Positions 35,543-43,294 of a stretch of DNA of 58,057 bases are shown here, piece after piece. Each line of letters starts with the position of its first letter. The stretch's first letter is position 1. The notes under the pieces are model-generated. The model made no database searches. It was given only the letters and a program-made list of their open reading frames with translations, and had not been told where the DNA came from. The position numbers and the translations under genes were made by a program. Origin of the DNA: Lachnospiraceae bacterium (lineage in GTDB: Bacteria > Bacillota > Clostridia > Lachnospirales > Lachnospiraceae); the NCBI GenBank assembly GCA_024682835.1, contig JAIKYU010000110.1, positions 1 to 58,057 on the forward strand, given 5' to 3'.

Positions 35543-36889
35543 ATGAACACCGAAGAAAGCACCGCCTTTATCCGGGAAAAAATCAAAGAGCGGCCGATCA
35601 ACAAACGAAAGCTCTTCAGACGCACGGTTCTTACGGCCGTGCTCGCGATCGTGTTCGGCGGGGTGGCCTGCCTGTCGTTTCTGGTGCTGGAACCCTTTTT
35701 CTCTGCGCGCATCGCACAGGAGGAGCCGCAGATCATCACCTTTCCCGCTCTGGACGACGAAATCAGGCCCGAGGATCTCTATGCGGACGACCAGGAGATC
35801 GTGGCGGCACAGGAACAGGTGGTCGCAGAGTCCATACAGGCGAGCATTGAGGCTTCCGAACAGGACCGGATCAACGCAGCGGTCGCGTCGGCCATCAGCC
35901 GCATGCAGCTGGACAAGAGTGACGCCGGTGAGCTCTATCATTCGCTGAAACAGGTCGCCACAGAGGCCTCCCGTTCGCTGGTTCTGGTCCGCTGTGCCAC
36001 AACGGCGGATGTTTTTGTCGGCGGCACCATAGAGAGAAGCGGCGAAAAACCGGGACTGATCGTGGCGGACAACGGCGTTGAGATGCTGATCCTGACCTAC
36101 ACATCCATTCTGGAGGACGGTTCCGAGCTTTCGGTCACCTGGAAGGACGGACATGAGAGTCCGGCGACGTGCAAGATGGCAGATGAGGACACGGGGCTCT
36201 GCGTGCTGTCGGTTCCCAAGCGGTTTCTTGAATCGGGCACACAGGCACAGATCGCACCCGCACCGCTCGGCTCGTCGGCGAGCCGCTCGCTGACGGGAAC
36301 GCCGGTTATTGCAACCGGCAGTCCGGCCGGTATCTATGCCTCCCTGTGTTACGGAATGATCGTTTCCGAAAAGCTTCCGGTGGACCGGATCGACAAGGCG
36401 CTGAAGGTGTATGCCACGGACATCTACGGCGGCGGGGAATCCGCAGGATTTCTGCTCAATTACACCGGTCAGGTGATCGGTATGATCTACCCTGAGCCGG
36501 TGGCCGGTGTCGATGAAAACCGGATCATCGCCTATTCCATCACCGAGCTGAAGCGTCTGATCGAGCACCTGGTCAACGGAACGCCGATCCCCTACGCCGG
36601 GATTCACGGCGCGAGCATCACGGGTGATATTGCGGAGATACTGCATATGACGGAGGGCGCCTGTGTGCTGGGCACGGAAATGGGTTCTCCGGCCATGACT
36701 GCCGGCCTTCAGAGCGGCGATATCATTGTTTCCTGCGCGAACAGTCCGGTGGAATCCTGGGATGCCTTCGCACAGATTCTTTCAGAGCAGTCCCCCGGGG
36801 ACGAGCTGTCTCTGGAAATAAGACGGCAGGGACCCGCGGAGCTTCTTTCCCTGCAGCTGACCATACCCATCAGTGAGGTGACGCAATGA
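35543..36889 (+). CDS. HtrA-like membrane protein with PDZ domain, probable pseudoprotease
   Basis: A 448-residue protein: cytoplasmic N-terminus, membrane helix (about 28-50), a stalk with coiled character (about 75-125), a trypsin-like double barrel and a C-terminal PDZ domain (about 350-445, with GSPAMTAGLQSGDII). Compared with HtrA, the serine position is kept (GESAG, Ser300) and an Asp is retained (EDTGLCVLSV), but the TNxHVV histidine region reads LILTYTSIL with no histidine, so protease activity is doubtful. Start ambiguous: ATG 35543 lacks a ribosome binding site and would be nearly leaderless; TTG 35525 has AGAGGA 7 bases upstream. Overlaps yhaM by 4 bases. Confidence 0.8.
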   Translation: MNTEESTAFIREKIKERPINKRKLFRRTVLTAVLAIVFGGVACLSFLVLEPFFSARIAQEEPQIITFPALDDEIRPEDLYADDQEIVAAQEQVVAESIQASIEASEQDRINAAVASAISRMQLDKSDAGELYHSLKQVATEASRSLVLVRCATTADVFVGGTIERSGEKPGLIVADNGVEMLILTYTSILEDGSELSVTWKDGHESPATCKMADEDTGLCVLSVPKRFLESGTQAQIAPAPLGSSASRSLTGTPVIATGSPAGIYASLCYGMIVSEKLPVDRIDKALKVYATDIYGGGESAGFLLNYTGQVIGMIYPEPVAGVDENRIIAYSITELKRLIEHLVNGTPIPYAGIHGASITGDIAEILHMTEGACVLGTEMGSPAMTAGLQSGDIIVSCANSPVESWDAFAQILSEQSPGDELSLEIRRQGPAELLSLQLTIPISEVTQ

Positions 36890-37827
36890 AATTTATCAAA
36901 GATCTGCTTCCCGGAGACCGGGTCAATGACATTTACCTGTGCAAGCAGAAAAACAGCGCTGTTACGAGAAACGGCAAGAACTATGAAAACTGCATCCTGC
37001 AGGACAAGAGCGGTCAGATAGACGCCAAGATCTGGGAACCGGACAGTCAGGGGATCGGCGAGTTCCAGGCGATGGATTACGTTGAAATCGTGGGCGATGT
37101 CTCCCAGTTTAACGGGGCGCTTCAGGTGAGCATCAAGCGGGCGCGCTTCGTCGATCCGGGGAGTGTTGATACCTCGCTCTTTTTCCCGGTATCCGCTAAG
37201 GACAGGGAGGAGATGACCGCGGAGCTGCTTCGGCTTGTTGACACCGTCCAGAATCCGCATCTGCATACGCTCCTGGATTCCTTCTTCCGCAAGGACGAGG
37301 ACCTGATGAAGCGCTTTTGCCGTTCTTCCGCAGCCAAATCCGTTCACCACGCCTTTATCGGCGGTCTGCTGGAGCACACCCTGAATGTCGTGCATCTGTG
37401 TGACGACTACTGCGGGCGGTATCCCGAGCTGGACCGCGATCTGCTGATCACAGCGGCGATCTGTCATGATATCGGCAAAACAAGGGAGCTTTCCGCTTTT
37501 CCGCTGAATGACTACACGGATGAGGGGCAGTTCGTGGGACATATCGTGATCGGTGCGCAGATGCTGGAACAGAAAATAGCCATGATGGAGGGTTTTCCGC
37601 AGGAGCTGCGCATGAAGCTCATCCACTGCATTCTCGCGCACCACGGAGAATATGAATTCGGCTCGCCCAAGAAACCGGCGATCATGGAGGCCGTGGCGCT
37701 CAATCTCGCAGACAATACCGACGCCAAGCTGGAGTCCTTCAGGGAGGCGTTACAGGCCGCCCCGGAGGGATCCGGCGGATGGATCGGATATAACAGGCTC
37801 TTCGAGAGCAATCTGTACAAGGAATGA
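36886..37827 (+). CDS. yhaM: 3'-5' exoribonuclease YhaM family protein
   Basis: A 313-residue protein with an N-terminal OB-fold nucleic-acid-binding domain (about 10-95, ILQDKSGQIDAKIWEP) and a C-terminal HD phosphohydrolase domain: His in HHAFIGGLLEHT, HD dyad in ICHDIGKTREL (about residue 193) and HHGEYEFGSPKKP. This matches YhaM/CBF1, a Firmicute exonuclease that trims short 3' tails of RNA. Length is as expected. ATGA overlap with the preceding gene suggests co-translation. Confidence 0.92.
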   Translation: MKFIKDLLPGDRVNDIYLCKQKNSAVTRNGKNYENCILQDKSGQIDAKIWEPDSQGIGEFQAMDYVEIVGDVSQFNGALQVSIKRARFVDPGSVDTSLFFPVSAKDREEMTAELLRLVDTVQNPHLHTLLDSFFRKDEDLMKRFCRSSAAKSVHHAFIGGLLEHTLNVVHLCDDYCGRYPELDRDLLITAAICHDIGKTRELSAFPLNDYTDEGQFVGHIVIGAQMLEQKIAMMEGFPQELRMKLIHCILAHHGEYEFGSPKKPAIMEAVALNLADNTDAKLESFREALQAAPEGSGGWIGYNRLFESNLYKE

Positions 37828-37871
37828 TGAAGCGATCCTCATAACGACGGTCATCAGGACTCCGTCATCTG

Positions 37872-39056
37872 CTACGCAGATGACACCTCATGACGACGGT
37901 CGTGTGCAGAGCAGAAGCGCTCAAGCCGTTCGAGCGCACGCTTCAGATCATCCATGGAATAGGCATAGGAAATGCGGATATAGCCTTCCCCGCAGTCGCC
38001 GAAGGCCGTGCCCGGCACGACGGCAAGCCTTTCTTCCCTGAGCAGACCGGTCGCGAATTCTTCGCTGGTCATCCCGAATTTCCGAATGGAGGGAAAGGCG
38101 TAGAACGCACCGAAGGGCTCGAAACAGTCAAGACCCATCTCCTTGAAGGCGTGAAGCAGATAGCGTCTGCGCCGATCGTATTCCTCCCGCATCATGGCGA
38201 CGTCCTCATCCCCGTTTCGAAGCGCTTCAATTCCCGCATACTGACTGGTCGTCGGTGCGCACATGATCGCAAACTGATGGATCTTGATCATCTGTTTGAT
38301 GATCTTCTCCGGCCCGACCGCATAACCAAGCCGCCAGCCGGTCATGGCATAGGCCTTGGAAAAGCCGTTGATCACAATCGTGCGCTCCTGCATCCCCGGA
38401 AGCGAAGCGATGGATACATGTCGGCTTCCGTAGGTCAGTTCGCTGTAAATCTCATCGGAGATCACGTAGAGATCCTTTTCCGCCACCACCCGGGCGATGG
38501 CTTCCAGATCGGAGCGATCCATGACTGCGCCGGTGGGGTTGTTCGGATAGGGCAGCACCAGAATTTTCGTTTTATCCGTACATTTTTCCAGAATTTCGTC
38601 AGGCTTCAGCCGGAAATCATTCTCCCCCTTTAGTTCGATGATGACGGGCACGGCGTCTGCCAGCACCGCACAGGGCTCATAGGAGACGTAGGAGGGCTGC
38701 GGAATCAGCACCTCGTCGCCGGGATCCGTCATCGCGCGCAGAGCCAGATCAATGGCCTCCGATCCGCCTACGGTGACGAAGGATTCCGTCATCGGCTGAT
38801 AGGTCAGACCCTGCGTCCGCTTCATATAGCGGCAGATCTCCTCCCTGAGCTCCTTCAGGCCCGAATTGGAGGTGTAGTAGGTCCGGCCCTTTTCCAGCGA
38901 ATAAATGCCCTCCTCCCGGATGTGCCAGGGGGTGTCAAAATCAGGCTCGCCCACGCCCAGAGAGATGGCATCGTCCATCTCCTGCACGATGTCAAAAAAC
39001 TTCCGGATGCCGGAGGGCTTGATCTGTGTTACCTTGTCAGACAGCGGATTTCTCAT
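37872..39056 (-). CDS. PLP-dependent class I/II aminotransferase
   Basis: A 394-residue fold-type I aminotransferase. SLGVGEPDFDTP (residues 32-43), YPNNPTGAVM (about 169), SDEIYSEL (PLP-binding Asp) and the Schiff-base lysine in NGFSKAYAMTGWRLGY (about 232) are clear. It lies in one operon with an upstream Lrp-family regulator, overlapping it by 4 bases, the same arrangement as the Bacillus alaR-alaT (yugGH) pair, so alanine/pyruvate transamination is a reasonable guess; aromatic or aspartate substrates remain possible. A TCATCTGC/GCAGATGA palindrome overlaps the stop codon. Confidence 0.9.
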   Translation of the reverse strand: MRNPLSDKVTQIKPSGIRKFFDIVQEMDDAISLGVGEPDFDTPWHIREEGIYSLEKGRTYYTSNSGLKELREEICRYMKRTQGLTYQPMTESFVTVGGSEAIDLALRAMTDPGDEVLIPQPSYVSYEPCAVLADAVPVIIELKGENDFRLKPDEILEKCTDKTKILVLPYPNNPTGAVMDRSDLEAIARVVAEKDLYVISDEIYSELTYGSRHVSIASLPGMQERTIVINGFSKAYAMTGWRLGYAVGPEKIIKQMIKIHQFAIMCAPTTSQYAGIEALRNGDEDVAMMREEYDRRRRYLLHAFKEMGLDCFEPFGAFYAFPSIRKFGMTSEEFATGLLREERLAVVPGTAFGDCGEGYIRISYAYSMDDLKRALERLERFCSAHDRRHEVSSA

Positions 39057-39553
39057 GGGGATACACGCTCTCTGGTATCCTCCGGCTTCTTCGCGAGGAT
39101 GGTTCCGTGATCCTTATATTTCTTCAGGATGAAGTGCGTGGCGGTACTCAGAATCGAGTCCATGGTGGAGAGCTTGTTGGACACGAAGCCCGCGACCTCC
39201 TGCAGACTCTTGCCCTCCAGAATCACCATCAGATCAAAACCGCCGCTCATCAGATAGACACTCTGAACCTCGGGATATTTGTAAATCCGTTCCGCGATGC
39301 TGTCAAAGCCCAGACCGCGCTGCGGTGTCACGCGCACCTCGATGAGTGCGCTCACCTCCTCGATGGAGGTTTTGGACCAGTCGATCATCGTGTGATAGCC
39401 GCAGATGAAACCCTCCTCCTCCATCGATTTCCATTCGTTCGCCAGATCGATCTCCGGAACACCGAACATCACGGCCAGTTCATCAAGACCGGCGCGCGCA
39501 TTCCGTTCGATGTAGGTCAACAGCTTCTTTCTGAGCTCTCTGTTTTCAGCCAT
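39053..39553 (-). CDS. Lrp/AsnC family transcriptional regulator
   Basis: A 166-residue regulator with an N-terminal winged helix (LRKKLLTYIERNARAGLDELAVMF) and a C-terminal RAM ligand-binding domain (about 70-150, with SVYLMSGGFDLMVILEG). It likely responds to an amino acid and controls its own operon, which continues into the aminotransferase gene. The recognition helix region is less basic than in classical Lrp. Start ATG at 39553; the VanW gene stop lies 26 bases further along the same strand. Confidence 0.88.
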   Translation of the reverse strand: MAENRELRKKLLTYIERNARAGLDELAVMFGVPEIDLANEWKSMEEEGFICGYHTMIDWSKTSIEEVSALIEVRVTPQRGLGFDSIAERIYKYPEVQSVYLMSGGFDLMVILEGKSLQEVAGFVSNKLSTMDSILSTATHFILKKYKDHGTILAKKPEDTRERVSP

Positions 39554-39579
39554 GTTTTGCTCCTCTTATCCTTCTTTTC

Positions 39580-41226
39580 TCACTCCGTGCTTTCAAGACC
39601 CTCAGGCGAATCCTCCTCCACCTCCACTGTATCATCGGATGGCTCCTGTGGCGGTGCTTCCTGCGGCGCGGGCTCCGGAGCGGGCGGCAGGGTCACCTGC
39701 GGCAATGCCGCGCCCGCGCGCACCGCATCGGCCACTGCCTTGACCTGATCGATCGAAGCGGTTGCGATGGCCTGAGCGAGGCGGTCTGCCACCGCCGGAT
39801 CGGAGGTGGCCGTGCCGACGGTCGCCGTGCGCGGAACCATCTTATAGGTGGACTTGTTGATCACCTCCCGGCTGATCTGCTCGCCCTTTTCGGTCACCAC
39901 CTTCCAGAGCTGCGCCTTGTAACCGATATGAGCACTCTGAATGCTGATTTCTCCGGCAGGAAGGGAAGCGTTGGCGTTGACGACCTCCGTGTCCGGTTTG
40001 GTGATCTCCAGTGTCTCACTCTCGAAGGAAACCTTGTGATCCGGATCTCTGGTCTCCTTTCCGTAGACATTGAAGGTGATATGCTTGTCGTCCGTTGTAA
40101 TGCCCTCGATGTAGATCGGCGAGTCCGTGTTGTTGACGAACCGGAAATCCTTGTGGGAGCTTTCCGCAATGGCCGCATCGGCGGACGGAGACACATAACC
40201 CACGATCATGGAGTGATTGTGGCGTTCCGTAACCTCCAGCTCGGAGAGCAGGACGGCGTTGTAGAGTGTCGTGGAAACCTGACAGATTCCTCCGCCCAGT
40301 GAATCCACGACCTGGCCGTTCAGATAGGAGCCGGCCAGCTTGTAGCCGTTGTCCTCCGTGAACGGGGTGATGTGCTCCAGCACGGAATATTCCTCTCCGG
40401 GATAGACGGTTGCGTCGCCGGCGAGGCGGCAGCCGTTTTCCACATTGGCCCGTCTGGCGCCGCCGGAGCTCTTGTAGCTGGTCGTGTAGGTTCCCAGCAG
40501 ATCGCGGACATTCTCCAGATCGGATTTTCCGCCCAGAGGCTCCTGGACGAGCATGACCAGCTCGATCTCCTTCGGTCCGAAATCCCATCCGTCCGAGACG
40601 GCTGACAGGATAGCTTCTCTGGAGGCCTCCTTGTCAAGCGCGATCCCGCTGTGCCCGTCCGTGATGACAAATTCATCATCCACGCGGTGCAGCTCATAAT
40701 TGACGGCCTTTTCCTCGTAGCGTTCCTCGTTTTCACTCAGCCAGGCCTGCACCAGCTCCTCGTCCAGGGACACGTCCAGCGGCAGCTCCTTCGTCTGGTG
40801 TTCCAGATCCTTCAGCTCCTTGTACCGCTTGACCGCGTTGCCGCGGCGGCCATAGTCAAACGCATCCTCCACGATCTCGGGATTGCGCCAGGTGATTCCC
40901 AGTGCGCGCGGCGTCATCCCCTGTTCGCTGCCGGTTTCCGGATCCTTAAAGGTCAGCCTGACCCCGGCGGACTTTTCGATGAAGGCTTCCACACGGATCT
41001 TTGCTTCCTCCGCCGTGAGGCCGCCGACATCCACGGGACCGACGTAAATGCCGCGCGGGATTTTCTGCGGGGTATTTGGCAGGGCGCGCTTGCCCGCGGC
41101 GGCTTTGTCCGGCGTAAGAAGCAGCACGGCCAGAAACAGGGTCAGTGCGGCGATCCGCATCGCCGGGCGAAGGAATCTATGGTATAATACAGGCGTTGGC
41201 TGGTTTGGCCTATGCATTCCAAACAT
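39580..41226 (-). CDS. VanW family protein with peptidoglycan-binding-like domain
   Basis: A 548-residue exported protein. A hydrophobic segment (MRIAALTLFLAVLLLTPDKAAA, about 23-44) acts as signal or anchor. A YoaR/PG_binding_4-like region follows (IPRGIYVGPVDVGGLTAEEA), then the VanW domain (about 250-380, with DSLGGGICQVSTTLYNA and HNHSM), a G5-like segment and a Pro/Glu-rich C-terminus. Function of VanW proteins is unsettled, but they are linked to wall and glycopeptide phenotypes. ATG 41226 has ACGGAG upstream; a start at 41160 would begin directly at the membrane segment. It is followed by the Lrp-aminotransferase pair. Confidence 0.88.
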   Translation of the reverse strand: MFGMHRPNQPTPVLYHRFLRPAMRIAALTLFLAVLLLTPDKAAAGKRALPNTPQKIPRGIYVGPVDVGGLTAEEAKIRVEAFIEKSAGVRLTFKDPETGSEQGMTPRALGITWRNPEIVEDAFDYGRRGNAVKRYKELKDLEHQTKELPLDVSLDEELVQAWLSENEERYEEKAVNYELHRVDDEFVITDGHSGIALDKEASREAILSAVSDGWDFGPKEIELVMLVQEPLGGKSDLENVRDLLGTYTTSYKSSGGARRANVENGCRLAGDATVYPGEEYSVLEHITPFTEDNGYKLAGSYLNGQVVDSLGGGICQVSTTLYNAVLLSELEVTERHNHSMIVGYVSPSADAAIAESSHKDFRFVNNTDSPIYIEGITTDDKHITFNVYGKETRDPDHKVSFESETLEITKPDTEVVNANASLPAGEISIQSAHIGYKAQLWKVVTEKGEQISREVINKSTYKMVPRTATVGTATSDPAVADRLAQAIATASIDQVKAVADAVRAGAALPQVTLPPAPEPAPQEAPPQEPSDDTVEVEEDSPEGLESTE

Positions 41227-41248
41227 GGAAAACTGCTCCGTTCAGGTA

Positions 41249-41272
41249 AGGAAGCGCCTGCGGGGGCGTTTC
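41249..41272. repeat. 9-bp inverted repeat upstream of the VanW gene
   Basis: GGAAGCGCC (41249-41257) and GGCGTTTCC (41264-41272), 6-base loop, one G-T pair. It lies 23 bases upstream of the VanW start in the divergent gap and could be an operator or leader hairpin. Confidence 0.45.
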
Positions 41273-41284
41273 CATAACAAGTGT

Positions 41285-41290
41285 TACAAT
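41285..41290 (+). promoter_or_regulatory. Extended -10 for the membrane-anchored unknown gene
   Basis: TACAAT preceded by TGT, 26 bases before the start at 41316; no good -35. A 10-base palindrome ATATCGATAT overlaps its end (41289-41298). Confidence 0.4.
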
Positions 41291-41315
41291 ATCGATATCG
41301 AAAAGAGATTATAGC

Positions 41316-41936
41316 ATGTTTTTTCCCCTGTTGACAAGTTTTATCATCTTTGTCGCGATTGTGCAGATCATGATCCGGCGCAGTGATTCCAGGCAGAAAT
41401 CGGACACGGCTGAATTTCTGCGCAGGGAACAGGAGAGCAATTTTGTCAGGAAAAAGAGTCTGGATGATCTGGACTATATCCGCATTCCCGTTGACCGTCT
41501 GCCCTTCGGTGCGCTGCCGGAAAACCCGGAGGTACGGGATGCGGAGGATACCGTGTACAGGCTGGCGGAGGAAAAGATCGTCAATCTGACCGGGATTTCC
41601 AATACGGATCTGAAGCTTCGCTATGGTACGGCCAACATCACACCGCTCACACAGTATGACCTGAACTATCTGGAGCTGGCGCGCGCCCTGCAGAAATGGG
41701 GGAAGGAACTCTACGCCTCGCATTGCTACAGCGAGGCGCGGACGGTGCTTGAGTTTGCGATCGACACCCGCACGGACGTCACGCAGACCTGGCATCTCTA
41801 TATCGAATGTATCCGCTATCACGCGGGACTCTCTGACGGGGAAAGCCGCGCCGTGCTACAGAGCCGGATTCCCATCGCCGAGTCGCTGGAATCACTCTCC
41901 AAAGACGCGATTCTCGCGGAACTGAAGAGTGTCTGA
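41316..41936 (+). CDS. Membrane-anchored protein of unknown function
   Basis: A 206-residue protein with an N-terminal membrane helix (FFPLLTSFIIFVAIVQIMI) and a cytoplasmic or external alpha-helical body. The central segment LNYLELARALQKWGKELYASHCYSEARTVLE-type region resembles a TPR-like helix pair, followed by TWHLYIECIRYHAGL. No catalytic motif is seen. The start is an ATG with only a weak AAGAGA before it. It is divergent from the VanW gene and convergent with galK (31 bases between stops). Similar small anchored proteins occur in Lachnospiraceae; I do not recognise a named family. Confidence 0.75.
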   Translation: MFFPLLTSFIIFVAIVQIMIRRSDSRQKSDTAEFLRREQESNFVRKKSLDDLDYIRIPVDRLPFGALPENPEVRDAEDTVYRLAEEKIVNLTGISNTDLKLRYGTANITPLTQYDLNYLELARALQKWGKELYASHCYSEARTVLEFAIDTRTDVTQTWHLYIECIRYHAGLSDGESRAVLQSRIPIAESLESLSKDAILAELKSV

Positions 41937-41967
41937 AGAACGATCGTGCGGAACGTTTGCACCGGTT

Positions 41968-43167
41968 TTACGGTGTGGCAATTTCCCGTGGGCCGCTCCC
42001 GATCTCCACGATATAGAAATCGGCCTCAATGCCTGTCTTTTCGCGATAGACACGACCCAGCTTTTCACAGTAGGAGGAGACGGCATCGTCATCCACAATG
42101 GCCACCGTGCAGCCGCCGAAGCCGCCGCCGGTGATGCGGGCGCCCACGACGCCGGGAAGCTTCCATGCTTCCTCCGCCAGAATGTCGATCTCCGGACAGG
42201 AGACATCGTAATCGTCCCGGAGAGAGACGTGGGATTCGTTCATCAGGCGGCCGAAGGCCTCGATGTTTCCGTCCTGCAGCTCCCGGACAGCCTGCACCGT
42301 CCGGGCATTCTCATAGACCGCGTGCTTTGCCTTGCGTCTCCGGTCTTCATCCGCAATCGCGTCCTTATGCGCCTCAAACTCCTCCGGAGTAAGCTCCCCC
42401 AGCGCATGGATCGGCACGACGCGCTGTAAGTCCGCCAATGCCGCCTCGCAGGTCTTCCGCCTGTCGTTGTAGCCGGAATCCGTCAGCTGATGCTTGACTT
42501 TGGAATTGGTGATGACGAGCTTTCTGCCCTTTAAGACCACCGGCGCATAGGTGTAGGAAAGATCCGCCGTATCCAGGAAGATGGCGTGCCCCTCCTTTCC
42601 CATGGCGGAAGCAAACTGATCCATGATCCCGCACTGCATGCCGTTGTAGTTGTTTTCGGAATACTGTCCGATTTTGGCAAGCTCCACCAGATCCACCGGC
42701 AGGCCGTAGAGCTCCCGCAGGACAAAGCCTGTCAGCACCTCCAGCGATGCCGAGCTGGAAAGGCCGGATCCGTTGGGAATGTTGCCGTAAATGGCCATTT
42801 CAAAGCCCTCCGGGAGAGGCATCCCCCGCCCGGCGAAGGCCCAGACGACCCCCAGAGGATACATGGTCCAGCCGCTCTTGCCCTCCTGCGCGAGATCCTT
42901 CGTTGAAAATTCCTCGAAATGATCCCCTTTGCCGTTCATGGAAAAAAGACGGATCCTGTCGTCCTTTCTGCGCCGTGCCGCCGCATAGGTTCCGATGGTC
43001 AGTGCGCAGGGGAAGACGTGTCCGCCGTTGTAATCGGTGTGTTCGCCGATGAGATTGACGCGGCCCGGGGCAAAGAAAAACCGCACATCCTCCGCGTCAC
43101 CGTACTGTGCCGCAAACTGCTCCTTCAGATCCCGGAGAATTTCCGCTTCCGTTTTTTTCTGATCCAT
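41968..43167 (-). CDS. galK: Galactokinase
   Basis: A 399-residue GHMP kinase that phosphorylates alpha-D-galactose in the Leloir pathway. The galactokinase signature GRVNLIGEHTDYNGG is at about residues 35-49, the ATP-binding loop IPNGSGLSSSASLE near 134-147, and the C-terminal GGGFGGCTVAIV motif near 345. GGAGG lies before the ATG at 43167, which is far better than an in-frame upstream start. galT and galE are not in the window; the gene stands alone with its own strong promoter. Confidence 0.96.
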   Translation of the reverse strand: MDQKKTEAEILRDLKEQFAAQYGDAEDVRFFFAPGRVNLIGEHTDYNGGHVFPCALTIGTYAAARRRKDDRIRLFSMNGKGDHFEEFSTKDLAQEGKSGWTMYPLGVVWAFAGRGMPLPEGFEMAIYGNIPNGSGLSSSASLEVLTGFVLRELYGLPVDLVELAKIGQYSENNYNGMQCGIMDQFASAMGKEGHAIFLDTADLSYTYAPVVLKGRKLVITNSKVKHQLTDSGYNDRRKTCEAALADLQRVVPIHALGELTPEEFEAHKDAIADEDRRRKAKHAVYENARTVQAVRELQDGNIEAFGRLMNESHVSLRDDYDVSCPEIDILAEEAWKLPGVVGARITGGGFGGCTVAIVDDDAVSSYCEKLGRVYREKTGIEADFYIVEIGSGPREIATP

Positions 43168-43207
43168 GGCCGCCTCCTGATGTAAATTGACTTTTATCCC
43201 TGCCTTC

Positions 43208-43236
43208 ATTATAGAATCCACACCGACATCGGTCAA
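43208..43236 (-). promoter_or_regulatory. Sigma-A promoter for galK
   Basis: Minus strand TTGACC (43231-43236) and TATAAT (43208-43213), 17-base spacing. Four bases separate its -35 from the -35 of the divergent promoter. Confidence 0.8.
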
Positions 43237-43240
43237 CGGT

Positions 43241-43269
43241 TTGACACCATGCGGCGTATAAGGTATCAT
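43241..43269 (+). promoter_or_regulatory. Sigma-A promoter for the FkbH-ACP-MBOAT operon
   Basis: Consensus TTGACA (43241-43246) and TATCAT (43264-43269), 17-base spacing, 25 bases before the FkbH-like start codon. Confidence 0.8.
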
Positions 43270-43294
43270 TTTCAGCGGTAAGGAAGGGTTTTTC

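Noticed and set aside
37865..37883. TCATCTGC/GCAGATGA hairpin as terminator after yhaM
   Set aside because: No T run on either strand and it overlaps the last codons of the aminotransferase gene; could be chance or an operator, but evidence for termination is lacking.
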